From: Bacteroidota bacterium
GTDB taxonomy: Bacteria; Bacteroidota; Bacteroidia; AKYH767-A; OLB10
Reading direction: 5' to 3'
Assembly: GCA_016713445.1 (NCBI GenBank)
Contig: JADJPB010000001.1
Coordinates: forward strand, 186,001-250,000
Length of the DNA: 64,000 nucleotides
Shown here: positions 11,170 through 19,951 of the stretch, piece by piece
How the letters are laid out: each line of letters opens with the position of its first letter
Position numbering within the stretch: the first letter of the stretch is position 1
Notes under the pieces: generated by a model
What the model was told of the DNA's origin: nothing
The model's database searches: none
Seen by the model: only the letters and a program-made list of their open reading frames with translations
Position numbers and translations under genes: made by a program

Positions 11170-12147
11170 TTAAGAATTTAGTTCTTTGTCGAAACGGTTT
11201 TTGTAATATTCTTGATAGATAATTACCACTAAAGCAAATAACATAACCCCCAGGGTAAACATCAACATGATTAGAGTCCGTTTTGGTGAATCTTTACGTT
11301 CAGGAGGAGTAGCTTTAGAAATGACATTGTGAAATTTCATTTCTTTTTTGGTGTCCATTAAAGCTTGCTCGAAACTCAATTTATAAGTAGTATATTCTCC
11401 TCTTACTTTCCAGAGTATTTCTTTTAACAAAACATATTCTCCGCCTTTTTCTTCTAAATTTTTTCGCGTAGTCTCTAATTTAGAATTTGCACCTCCGGTA
11501 GCCACTGCATGGTAATACTCTCTAGAGAATCCTTCTACCATATTTTCAAATTCAGTGATTCCATATTTCGTTCTGATTTCTTTGATCGCATTTTCCAATG
11601 AATCTACCTCGGCCTTTTTATCGTCCATTTGTTTTTTAACAATGGTAACCACTTCTTGTGCTCGAACTCGTACCAGACTGATGGCTTTCTTGTCAACAAA
11701 TGAAAGTATAGAATCACACATAGCAGCCGCCGTTTTTGGTTCCTCGTCAATAATGCTGATTTCAATGGATTCAAACTCCGTTTTGGATACAGAAATGTTT
11801 TCTTCCAATCGTTTCATCATTTCAAAACGAGGGTAATTTCCGGTGCTGTCGATGTCGTAATGACTATAGAGGTCAAAAGCATTTACTAATTTCATACGTA
11901 CATCTTCAGAATTTAAAAGCTGCACCATTTGTTCTGTTGCTGTTTCTTTTGAATAAGTTTGAAGATTTACAGGATAAATAATTGTTTGTGCTTTGAACAT
12001 CGGCTTCATGAAAACAGGAAGCGTAAAAACAAACGAAACAAGGAGCGAACCTATACCAATATATATTAGTTGCTTCTTCCATTTGAAAATGAATTGCATT
12101 AATCGAATGGCATCTAATTTTTCTGACGCTTGGGGCGTTGGATTCAT
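11170..12147 (-). CDS. Wzz-family polysaccharide chain-length regulator
   Basis: 325 residues. An inner-membrane segment at ~31-52 and a second at ~291-316 flank a long periplasmic region rich in charged helices (e.g. KKQMDDKKAEVDSLENAI). The C-terminal TM is preceded by a proline-rich stretch (SKATPPERKDSPKR), the classic Wzz/PCP architecture. It lacks a cytoplasmic tyrosine-kinase domain, so it is a PCP-1-like or kinase-separated type. It probably sets the chain length of the polymer made by the adjacent Wzy-like protein and exported by the adjacent flippase. Confidence 0.88.
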   Translation of the reverse strand: MNPTPQASEKLDAIRLMQFIFKWKKQLIYIGIGSLLVSFVFTLPVFMKPMFKAQTIIYPVNLQTYSKETATEQMVQLLNSEDVRMKLVNAFDLYSHYDIDSTGNYPRFEMMKRLEENISVSKTEFESIEISIIDEEPKTAAAMCDSILSFVDKKAISLVRVRAQEVVTIVKKQMDDKKAEVDSLENAIKEIRTKYGITEFENMVEGFSREYYHAVATGGANSKLETTRKNLEEKGGEYVLLKEILWKVRGEYTTYKLSFEQALMDTKKEMKFHNVISKATPPERKDSPKRTLIMLMFTLGVMLFALVVIIYQEYYKNRFDKELNS

Positions 12148-12206
12148 GAGGTTGTTATTTTTGGGTTGGCTAAAATAGTTTAAATCGATGAATTCATCTT
12201 AAGTAA

Positions 12207-13652
12207 CTAATTATCACAGTATTTAATGATTTTTAAAAGTTCTAATGGTCGTATGAGATGCAGAACTAATGCTAACAAGATGCAAGCTCCAGTTGCAAAT
12301 CCAGCTCTCCAAATAAAATAACTATCAAACTGACTCGTAAACCAAAACAATGAAAAAGCAAGTAGGATGAAGGTAAAGTAACGAATTCCTAAAGCCCATC
12401 TATATTTGAATTTAAAAATGGTATGTGCTAATAAAATCTGCGCCCCAGCAGTTAAAAATTGAGTGAAAAGACTAGCGATAGCCGCACCTTTCGCTTGATA
12501 GATGGGTATGAGAATTAAGTTTAAAGTAATGTTTAAAATCATTCCACTCAACGCAACCATATTTAGTTGCCTTAAATTTCCATTTGCAGTAAGCAGAGTG
12601 CCGAAAATGTAAACAGAACTGATAGCTAAAAAACAGTTGATGATAAGCATTAACACGGTGGATGATTCTTCCACGTGTTCATAGTACAATAATCCTATCA
12701 AATCTTGACTATAAAATACACCACATGCCATGACTATAATTGCAGGAACAGCAATGAATGAAAAGGAGAGTTCTGCTAATTCTTCGATCGGTTTTTTGTT
12801 TTTAAGCATGTGTGAAAACATCGGTAACAATAAGCCAGAAAAGAGAAAGGCAATCATGTTGGCAGCATCTAATAGTCGATAAGCCTGTGCATAAATTCCA
12901 GCTTGCTCTGCACCGTTGGGCAAAATTCTTTCAATCATTACTGAATCGATTCGATGGTAAAATGTCATTAATAAAATCAAGATAGCAAAAGGATAACTTT
13001 TCTTCAAGATAACCCTAAAAAACTTGGGATCCCATTTTAATTGCAGCTTATTGACACGAGAAGTTAAAATTAAAAAGGTGAAAATCGCTGTGATAACGTA
13101 TGCAATAGTTTGTGCCCATACAAACCATTCAATCTGAAACGGAATATCAGTAATGTTTCCCCAGAGCAAAACGCCACAAAGAATAATCATGATGAACCGA
13201 TCTAAGACCGATATCATGCTATCCGTTTTGAATAAATGCAAGCCTGCTATATTCGATCTTAAGTATAAAATGAAGGAAATTAACCCTTGATTCAGTAGCA
13301 TAATGCATAACATCCCAAGCTCCCATCCTCTATATCCAAAAATAATAGCTACAAGTAAACTCACGAGAAAGTATATAAAAGATAGTACCAGTCGAAGCAC
13401 TAAAATGCCAGATAAATGCTTTTGCAAGAGATGGTTATGTTGCGCGATGTTTCGGTTGTTGTAATTTGTGATTCCAACATCGAGCAGTATATTGAAGAGA
13501 AAAGAGAAGTTGAAAAGGGCAGCGTAAAGACCGTATGACTCAGCTCCCACAGAATTCTGAACAACTCGATCGATTCCCAAAAGCCAAAAGGGCTTGATGA
13601 GAAGATTAAGGAATAATAAGAACCCTAGGTTGGTTACAAATTTTTTCTGCAT
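12207..13652 (-). CDS. Polysaccharide flippase (Wzx / MATE-like, MOP superfamily)
   Basis: 481 residues from ATG at 13650-13652. A TTG 18 bases upstream is in frame but overlaps the -7 box, so the ATG is preferred. There are 12-14 hydrophobic segments with the MOP-superfamily pattern (GVGITNYNNRNIAQ-like loop after the second helix, repeated half-molecule fold). It is predicted to flip undecaprenyl-linked oligosaccharide across the inner membrane. It is the first gene of the wzx-wzz-wzy block. No glycosyltransferases are present nearby. Confidence 0.88.
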   Translation of the reverse strand: MQKKFVTNLGFLLFLNLLIKPFWLLGIDRVVQNSVGAESYGLYAALFNFSFLFNILLDVGITNYNNRNIAQHNHLLQKHLSGILVLRLVLSFIYFLVSLLVAIIFGYRGWELGMLCIMLLNQGLISFILYLRSNIAGLHLFKTDSMISVLDRFIMIILCGVLLWGNITDIPFQIEWFVWAQTIAYVITAIFTFLILTSRVNKLQLKWDPKFFRVILKKSYPFAILILLMTFYHRIDSVMIERILPNGAEQAGIYAQAYRLLDAANMIAFLFSGLLLPMFSHMLKNKKPIEELAELSFSFIAVPAIIVMACGVFYSQDLIGLLYYEHVEESSTVLMLIINCFLAISSVYIFGTLLTANGNLRQLNMVALSGMILNITLNLILIPIYQAKGAAIASLFTQFLTAGAQILLAHTIFKFKYRWALGIRYFTFILLAFSLFWFTSQFDSYFIWRAGFATGACILLALVLHLIRPLELLKIIKYCDN

Positions 13653-13667
13653 GTCTTGTGTAGCTCG

Positions 13668-13675
13668 CAAAAATA
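13668..13675 (-). promoter_or_regulatory. -7 box for the flippase operon
   Basis: On the minus strand it reads TATTTTTG. It is 15 bases before the ATG at 13652 and lies between the divergent flippase and rnhB genes. Confidence 0.5.
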
Positions 13676-13710
13676 TAGCAATTTAGATTCGCAGGAAGCA
13701 AAATGTCAAA

Positions 13711-14315
13711 ATGTTAGAAGCATCGTACAATCTCGAAGTGTTGGAAGCTGGCGTAGATGAAGCTGGAAGAGGCTGTTTAGCTGGTCCAGTGGTGGCTGCA
13801 GCCGTCATTCTAAAGCCTCAGACCACCTTCGATTGGTATGAAGTTTTGAACGATTCTAAGAAACTTCCTGAAAATTTGCGGGAAAGTTTAAGGAAATTGA
13901 TCGAAAGAGATGCTTTGGCATGGTCAGTTTCGATGATCATGCCTGAGGAGATTGATCGCATCAATATCCTTAATGCTACTTTTAAAGCCATGCATGATTC
14001 GATTGGTAAGTTGAGTCCTGAAGCTGAATTTTATTGATTGACGGTCCTCGCTTTCCCCGCTATCCTTCCATCCCGCATCAATGTATCGTGAAGGGAGATG
14101 GAATTTATTTGTCGATTGCAGCAGCATCCGTGTTAGCCAAAACTCATCGAGATGCCTATATGCGAAAATTACATCTTGAATTCCCACAATACGGGTGGGA
14201 TCGCAATAAAGCGTATGGTACTGATTCGCATGTGCACGCCATCAAAACTTTTGGATACACACCCCATCATCGAAAATCATTTCAATTGAAAGAATTGCAG
14301 ATGTCTTTGTTTTGA
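13711..14315 (+). CDS. rnhB: Ribonuclease HII (frame-broken)
   Basis: Cleaves the RNA strand of RNA-DNA hybrids, including single ribonucleotides. Residues 14-21 are GVDEAGRG with catalytic D16 and E17. NDSKKLPENLRESL and, after repair, LLIDGPRFPRYP (third acidic residue) and ASVLAKTHRDAYM complete the active site. One T is missing in the run at 14029-14032. Adding it yields 201 residues, the usual length. The ATG at 13711 is the only workable start, because an ATG nine bases upstream meets a stop at once. The 3' end overlaps the convergent hypothetical gene. Confidence 0.95.
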
Positions 14316-15056
14316 TATTATTTTTTTTTGAACGGATGTTTCCAATACCACATATTTAAATCTTTTAATGATGGTATGATCGGGTTCTGAAAATCGTATG
14401 CTACTGGTGGGTTGATGTGCGTTTTCTGTGGAATAAACAAAATCTTCCGTTTCTTTTAATATGGGTTGTGCATCAACACCTTCCATCACCCATAATTCAG
14501 AGCGAATTTTATGTTCTTGGTGGTAGAAAAAAACATAGGTAACGCAATTGTCGGCAGTATAGCAAGTCGAATTACTTAATTCTTTTCCTTGATCATCGTA
14601 CTGAATAATTTGTCGCGAACTCGGATTCGGATCTCTTTTGTAAAACCACTCTATCATAAAATTATTAGGTTTATCTGTCGGTGTTCTCTTAAAAGTATAA
14701 AGCAATTTTCCCATGGGGTCAATTAAAGAATCGGTATGCCAAAAACCACTTTCGTCACTGTAAATAAGATTGTATTTTGTGATTTCATGGGAATCATTTC
14801 GATGTATTTTCTTGATGAGGATGTTTTTTTCATTGTAGATGTACTCTATGGAAGTTTTTATTTCGCCATGTTTCAATCTATATTGTATTTGATCTTTTTT
14901 ATTGAACTCTTCTTGGCTCACAGTATCGCATTGATCAAAATTTTCTTTACATTGTAAGGTGATAAGTGTGTATTGACCGAATGAAAAGGAAGGGTTTTTT
15001 AAGATTAATATCAAGAAGATTGCAAGCGTTTTGTAATTAGATAATGATGTGTTCAT
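14277..15056 (-). CDS. Secreted protein of unknown function
   Basis: 259 residues. An N-terminal hydrophobic stretch (YKTLAIFLILILKNPSFSFG) acts as a signal peptide. The body has regular short strand motifs (IIQYDDQGKELSNSTCY, YNEKNILIKKIHRND) of the kind seen in RHS/YwqK-like antiparallel repeats. I do not recognise a family. The last ~13 residues overlap rnhB. An A9 run at 14322-14330 on the coding strand lies just before the end. If it has one base too many, the protein would stop at 14319-14321 and the overlap would vanish. Confidence 0.6.
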   Translation of the reverse strand: MNTSLSNYKTLAIFLILILKNPSFSFGQYTLITLQCKENFDQCDTVSQEEFNKKDQIQYRLKHGEIKTSIEYIYNEKNILIKKIHRNDSHEITKYNLIYSDESGFWHTDSLIDPMGKLLYTFKRTPTDKPNNFMIEWFYKRDPNPSSRQIIQYDDQGKELSNSTCYTADNCVTYVFFYHQEHKIRSELWVMEGVDAQPILKETEDFVYSTENAHQPTSSIRFSEPDHTIIKRFKYVVLETSVQKKIISKQRHLQFFQLK

Positions 15057-15142
15057 ACAGAAGAAGATGTTGTCAAAGATAAAAGCATTTTTTTATTTTG
15101 TAGATGAAGAGTAATTCTACCTCTATCTTTGATTATTTGAGT

Positions 15143-15150
15143 TAATTTTG
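15143..15150 (+). promoter_or_regulatory. Possible -7 box for queA
   Basis: TAATTTTG matches TAnnTTTG, 24 bases before the queA ATG. No -33 TTG at suitable distance. Confidence 0.35.
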
Positions 15151-15174
15151 CCACCTCATTTGTCGCCGTAGTAT

Positions 15175-16405
15175 ATGTCTCACCCAAAAGATATTTCTAT
15201 CTCCGATTTTAATTATCCATTGTCGGACGAATTAATCGCTAAGTTTCCGTTGAAAAATAGGGAAGACTCATCGTTATTGGTGTTTAAAGATGGAAATATA
15301 AGGAAAGAGGTTTTCCGTGACTTAAATGAAATTCTTCCCGAAAATGCTTTTTTAATTTTTAATGACTCAAAAGTGATTCATGCACGAATACTTTTTAGGG
15401 TTTCGGATACAGTCCAGATTGAGTGTTTTTGTCTTGAGCCAGCAGAGGGTGTCGCAACAACTGATGCGTTTTTATACCGTGCTCCAATTCGTTGGACTTG
15501 CATGGTGGGTATGGCGCGTAAATGGAAGTCTGAGAAAATTGCAAAGTCGTTCGTAGGAAAACATGGTAACGGAATTTTTACCGCAACTAAAATTTCGAAT
15601 GTAGGTAGGGATTATCTCATCGAATTCGATTGGGACAATAAAAATTATGCTTTTGCTGAAGTGCTGGAAATAGTAGGCGATTTACCCATTCCGCCTTATT
15701 TGCATCGAGCAGCCGAAAGTGACGATGAATTACGATACAATACCGTTTATGCAGGAGCAGAAGGTTCTGTAGCAGCTCCAACGGCTGGACTCCATTTTAC
15801 TGCGTCAATGCTTCAAAAGTTAAAGGATAATGAAAAAGAGTTAGCCTATGTTACCTTACATGTTGGCGCAGGTACTTTTTTACCCGTAAAAAGCGATACA
15901 ATGGAAGGTCATGAGATGCATGCAGAGCGCATCGAAGTTAGTTTTGATTTTATTTCACGCCTATCCCAAGAATTAGGAAATCGTACCGTTGTTAGCGTTG
16001 GAACTACATCAACGCGAACCATTGAAAGCTTGTATTGGTTAGGAAGTAGGTGGATGAAAGCGGGTGGGAGTGAAGGACTTTTTTTTGTGAATCAATGGGA
16101 GCCATACGAACATAGCCTGGATGAATTACCGTCAGCACAAAAGTTTTTTTCTTTTTAAAACAGTTTATGGTCGAACATTATCTCGAAAACCTTTCTGATA
16201 TACCCGATTAACTATTGCACCTGGATATTCTTTTCGTGTGATCGATGCGCTCATCACTAATTTCCATCAACCCGGTTCAACATTGTTATTATTAGTAGCC
16301 GCTTTAGTAGGCGATGAATGGCGTAAAATTTATGATTTCGCAGCCCAAAACCAATTTCGTTTCCTGAGTTACGGCGATTCTTCATTGCTCTATAAAAAAT
16401 CCTAA
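15175..16405 (+). CDS. queA: tRNA preQ1(34) S-adenosylmethionine ribosyltransferase-isomerase QueA (frame-broken)
   Basis: Converts preQ1 at tRNA position 34 to epoxyqueuosine using SAM. The first 327 residues are clean (ISDFNYPLSDELIAKFPLKN, LIFNDSKVIHARI, AAPTAGLHFT, LHVGAGTFLPVK). After 16158 the frame is lost in homopolymers, but the expected C-terminus is readable in other frames up to TAA at 16403-16405: APGYSFRVIDALITNFHQPG, STLLLLVAALVGDEW, FRFLSYGDSSLLY. At least two or three indels lie between 16141 and 16215. The reconstructed length (~410) fits the longer QueA of Bacteroidota. Consensus error is the likely cause. Confidence 0.9.
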
Positions 16406-16447
16406 ATCCTGAACGCATAGTTTTGCACTTAAATTCTAATAGCTAAT

Positions 16448-16461
16448 CGCGAAGCCTCTCG
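16448..16461. repeat. Intergenic palindrome copy (TCGCGA/AGCC type), degenerate
   Basis: CGCGAAGCCTCTCG between queA and the outer-membrane barrel gene is a variant of the hairpin at 27352-27369. See also 27539, 35336 and 56999. Confidence 0.4.
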
Positions 16462-16470
16462 ACTAAAATC

Positions 16471-17166
16471 TCAATTCTCCCTCGCTCTTACTTTTCCAGC
16501 CAAATACCCTGGTGTATAGTAAAATCCTATAAGATGTTGTGTTGCCAACGTGTAAATTGTTGTGCTACCTAATATGGGTTGTGAAACGATATTCGATAAA
16601 CCAATATTGATTCTGCTTTCAAAACTGAGGGTAACTCTTTTGTTCAAAGCGTACCTGGCTCCAATAGCAAAGACAGCACCACCATCCCATGGGTAAAATC
16701 CTCCGGTTCCTTTTCGTTCTATCGATTCTCCTGTTACCGGACTAGTAAAAAGTGATCTCTGATGGATTAACACCCCTACAAAGGGACCAGCCGATAAGTT
16801 CCCTTTCAATCTTCTTCCAAACATAAAATCGAAAAGCAAAGGAACAGTTATATAGTTGTAATGTATTTCTGTATTGAAAAATCCCAAGGGTTCACCTTCT
16901 TCGTCAAATAAAGGCATTATTCCCTCAGCACCTTTTGATTCATAAAATAAATTGGATTTTACTGCCCAGTGATTGCTCAAAGGATAATAAACCGATGGAC
17001 CGGCTACGATTCTTGCTTTTGGCTTTAGAAAAGCTTCTATGAATGGATTCCCATATAAATTGACAATGCTAGTTCCAGCTAAACCTCCGTACTGTACAAA
17101 TTTCTTTTGCGACCAAGCCACTGAATGTATGCAAAGGACAAAAAGAAGGAGTTGAATTTTTTTCAT
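16471..17166 (-). CDS. Outer-membrane beta-barrel protein
   Basis: 231 residues. Signal peptide MKKIQLLLFVLCIHSVAWSQ, then alternating amphipathic strands ending in aromatics (YYPLSNHWAVKSNLFYESKG, NYITVPLLFDFMFG, RVTLSFESRINIGLSNI). This is the PorT-like / outer-membrane-protein beta-barrel family common in Bacteroidota, about 8-10 strands. The frame is intact. No substrate or partner can be inferred. It has its own -7 box. Confidence 0.75.
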   Translation of the reverse strand: MKKIQLLLFVLCIHSVAWSQKKFVQYGGLAGTSIVNLYGNPFIEAFLKPKARIVAGPSVYYPLSNHWAVKSNLFYESKGAEGIMPLFDEEGEPLGFFNTEIHYNYITVPLLFDFMFGRRLKGNLSAGPFVGVLIHQRSLFTSPVTGESIERKGTGGFYPWDGGAVFAIGARYALNKRVTLSFESRINIGLSNIVSQPILGSTTIYTLATQHLIGFYYTPGYLAGKVRAREN

Positions 17167-17481
17167 CGATAAGTTTAGGCTCCCTCAAAAATACTTGAAT
17201 CAAACACTTTATTTATCGATTTATGAAGAGCTTATGCACAACGATTGTTGAAATCGAAGAGGGCGGAAACAGGCGTTTATTCCAGTTGTATTTTAGTTCA
17301 AAGCTTTTGTGTGTTTTTTTTACCAAGATGAATAAATAAAACGTTGGAATGCCATTAACTGCAGAACTATCTTTTAAAAAGTATCGGAGAAAAAAGTACT
17401 GATAGCTATCGGGAATTACATCGGACCCCAATTTAATTAGACTTTATATCGCATTTATATTTTCGTTTATAGAGTAGAAAA
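17167..17481. other. Intergenic region with no convincing gene
   Basis: Contains the -7 box at 17186-17193 and a fragment GATAGCTATCGGGA at 17401-17414 that partly recurs at 35422-35432. A minus-strand frame of 72 codons (17213-17431) has no start context, no homology I recognise and unusual composition, so I do not call it. Confidence 0.5.
17186..17193 (-). promoter_or_regulatory. -7 box for the outer-membrane barrel gene
   Basis: Minus-strand TATTTTTG, 20 bases before the ATG at 17166. No clear -33 element. Confidence 0.45.
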
Positions 17482-17874
17482 TCACCAATCACCCATGAAG
17501 TCATCCATTTGCCTTCTGTCTTTTTTGGTAGGTCTTCCGGCACCTGGTTTTAAAGCAAAGGAGGCCAAGGCAGCTTGATGCAATCTGTTTTTCTCCATTT
17601 CGGCTGCTGGTGTTCGGTCTTCAAAAAAATCTTTGACCAAAGGAGCGCCCATCCGTTTCTGAGTTACTTTTAGAACGTGAATATGTTGATGCCAGGGTCC
17701 ACGGTGTAAGACAATATTTTCCCCGACCTTAACCGACCGACTCGCTTTAACATTCAAGTCGCCAATTTTCACTCTGCCACGCTCACAAGCTTCAGCAGCT
17801 AACGCTCTTGTTTTGTACAAACGAACCGCCCATAAAAATTTATCAATTCTTATTTTATCAGAAACAGACTCCAC
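17482..17874 (-). CDS. S4-domain RNA-binding protein, HslR/Hsp15 type
   Basis: 130 residues. Residues ~7-70 form an S4 domain (IRIDKFLWAVRLYKTRALAA, GRVKIGDLNVKASRSVKVG). The basic C-terminal tail (GAGRPTKKDRRQMDDF) is typical of Hsp15-like proteins. Hsp15 recognises 50S subunits carrying stalled nascent chains and helps recycle them. Length and layout fit; the frame is intact. Confidence 0.88.
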   Translation of the reverse strand: MESVSDKIRIDKFLWAVRLYKTRALAAEACERGRVKIGDLNVKASRSVKVGENIVLHRGPWHQHIHVLKVTQKRMGAPLVKDFFEDRTPAAEMEKNRLHQAALASFALKPGAGRPTKKDRRQMDDFMGDW

Positions 17875-18059
17875 AACACAAAAGTACGTTCTATTCTAAT
17901 TCAAATCCGATGACAACTGAATTCATGAACCCTAAAAAGGCAGGGAAAAATTCATATTCCTACCTGTTGATACTTCTTTTCTAATTCTTATCCCGATGGA
18001 CGGCGCTGCGGGACTTAATTCTTAATTAATTACTACATTTATTCTAAATTCCAAAACCC

Positions 18060-19881
18060 ATGATCAATACCTCCGCCTTAAAATCAATCAGGGAAAAAGC
18101 TTATGCACCAGCCGTTCGATTCCCACTTCCGTTGCTGATAGTCGTCATTGATGCCGGTTGTCTAATTTGGATGATTGATGCAAAAGAAAAAGATCCTTAT
18201 TTCTTTAATGTGCTTCATTTGGTACTTACACTTTCACTCGCGCTTCCTGCTTTTACGGGTCTCTGTTTTTTTGCAGAAAGAGGAAAACATACTTTTTCTA
18301 TTCAATTGATCGGTCAGCTCGTTTTATTCTTGTTGGGTACTTGGTATTATCAGTCAATTCCAGTTTCATTTGGTGAAAAAGAGGCCGCAAAGCATGTTAT
18401 TTTAGTTTTAAGTATGCATCTATGGGTAGCATTTGCACCCTTCGTTCGCTACCGAGAAATTCAAGGATTCTGGCAGTATAATAAAAGCTTGTTTATTCGA
18501 TTTATTACTGCCTTTTTGTATTCGGTTGTATTGTTTGGCGGATTGTCTTTAGCCATTTTTGCGGTGGATCAACTTTTTGATGTGCGTATCGATGAAGAAA
18601 ATTATCTTCGGTTGTGGATTTTAATTGCAATTGTTTTTAATACATGGTTTTTTCTTTCTGATTTACCTATTGATTTAGATGAATTAAATAATTCAAATGA
18701 ATACCCGAATGGATTGAGATTGTTCACCCAGTTTGTGTTGCTACCACTTGTGACAATTTATTTGTCGATTTTGTATGTCTATATGTTTAAAATAATGATA
18801 ACCGCAAATTGGCCGAAAGGATGGGTAGCCTATTTGGTAGTTGGTTTTTCTACAGCAGGAATATTGGCGCTTCTGCTCGTGTGGCCCTTACAAAGCAACG
18901 ATCGATTTAAGTGGATAAAAGTATATGTAAGGTATTTTTCATGGCACTTTTTCCACTGATAATAATGTTGGGCTTTGCAATTTATATTCGCGTGAGAGAT
19001 TATGGAATTACTGAAAATCGATATTTCATTATCGTGCTTGCTTTGTGGCTTTTTTGCGAATGCACTTTATTTTTTATTTAGTACAGTGAAAATATAAAAG
19101 TGATTCCAATGTCCTTATTTTTGTGGCACTTCTTTCGGGCTTTGGCTCATTGAATGCATTTACTGTGAGTAAAGATTCTCAATCAAGGCGGCTTTTAACC
19201 TATGCTGAACAGTATGGATTATTGAAGAATGGGAAGATAGTTGCTGTAGAAAATGGAATTGTTATTCCCGATTCTGTATTGGTTGAAATGAGTAGTATAA
19301 CTCATTATTTGATTGTATCACATGGGTTGGATGTTATGAAGAATTTATTGGCAATTAATTTGGATTCACTGAACGACAAAAGTAGTCGTTACGATTTACC
19401 GCGTAAAGTGATGAGTCAATTGAATTTGAAATATATAAATGGAAACGAATGGGGAATGGATCAAGTAAAATTTTTTAATTTGTCTTGTAATGACGAAGTC
19501 AATCCACTGAACGTGGAAGGCTTCTCTTTCTATAAATCCTTTAATTACTATTCAGGAAATCGTGATTTTGAACAAGAGCTTAGGATTGATTCTTTGAAAA
19601 TTCTTCACCTCGCTTATGAAGAAAATAAACATGTGCTTTCTTGTAGAATTAATGATGAGAAATCCATTTCATTTAGAATGGATCCCTTTGTAGAAAAACT
19701 ATTTTCAGAATATTCAACATCCAATCATTCCATTTTAGAGAAGGATATGACTATTTATTTTGAAAATGATAAATTCAAATGTAAGGTTTTGTTTTCATCC
19801 ATTGCTGGAAATTATCGAAGTGAGAAAAACATCGAAAAATTAAATTCGATGGAAATGAAAGTTCTTTATGTTGGAAAATAA
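18060..19881 (+). CDS. DUF4153 multi-pass membrane protein (four indels)
   Basis: Reads as one ~607-residue protein. Residues 1-300 hold about eight membrane segments and match the DUF4153 pattern (LLIVVIDAGCLIWMIDAKEK, FLSDLPIDLDELN). The middle is interrupted by four homopolymer indels: T run 18948-18952 short, T run 19050-19055 long, A run 19089-19092 short, T run 19118-19122 short. Correcting all four gives PLIIMLGFAIYIRVRDYGIT and VKNIKVIPMSLFFVALLSGF, then a soluble C-terminal domain to 19881. The function of DUF4153 proteins is unknown. They are inner-membrane proteins, sometimes near envelope genes. A run of four such errors within 180 bases is the strongest local sign of poor consensus. 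Confidence 0.8.
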
Positions 19882-19906
19882 AAAAGCATGCGTTTGCCCG
19901 AAAAAG

Positions 19907-19936
19907 AAGTTGCCTCATTGTTGAGGCAACTTTTTT
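19907..19936. terminator. Bidirectional terminator
   Basis: AAGTTGCCTCA (19907-19917) pairs with TGAGGCAACTT (19922-19932), an 11-bp perfect stem with a 4-base loop and a T run after it. It has an A run before it. It sits between the convergent DUF4153 and T9SS genes and can serve both. Confidence 0.9.
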
Positions 19937-19951
19937 AAAGTACTAATACTA

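Noticed and set aside
17213..17431. 72-codon minus-strand frame
   Set aside because: No start signal, no family resemblance, and it overlaps a fragment of intergenic repeat.
18060..19881. Two separate genes (18060-18959 and 19123-19881)
   Set aside because: The gap is coding when four homopolymer indels are corrected, giving one continuous DUF4153 protein.
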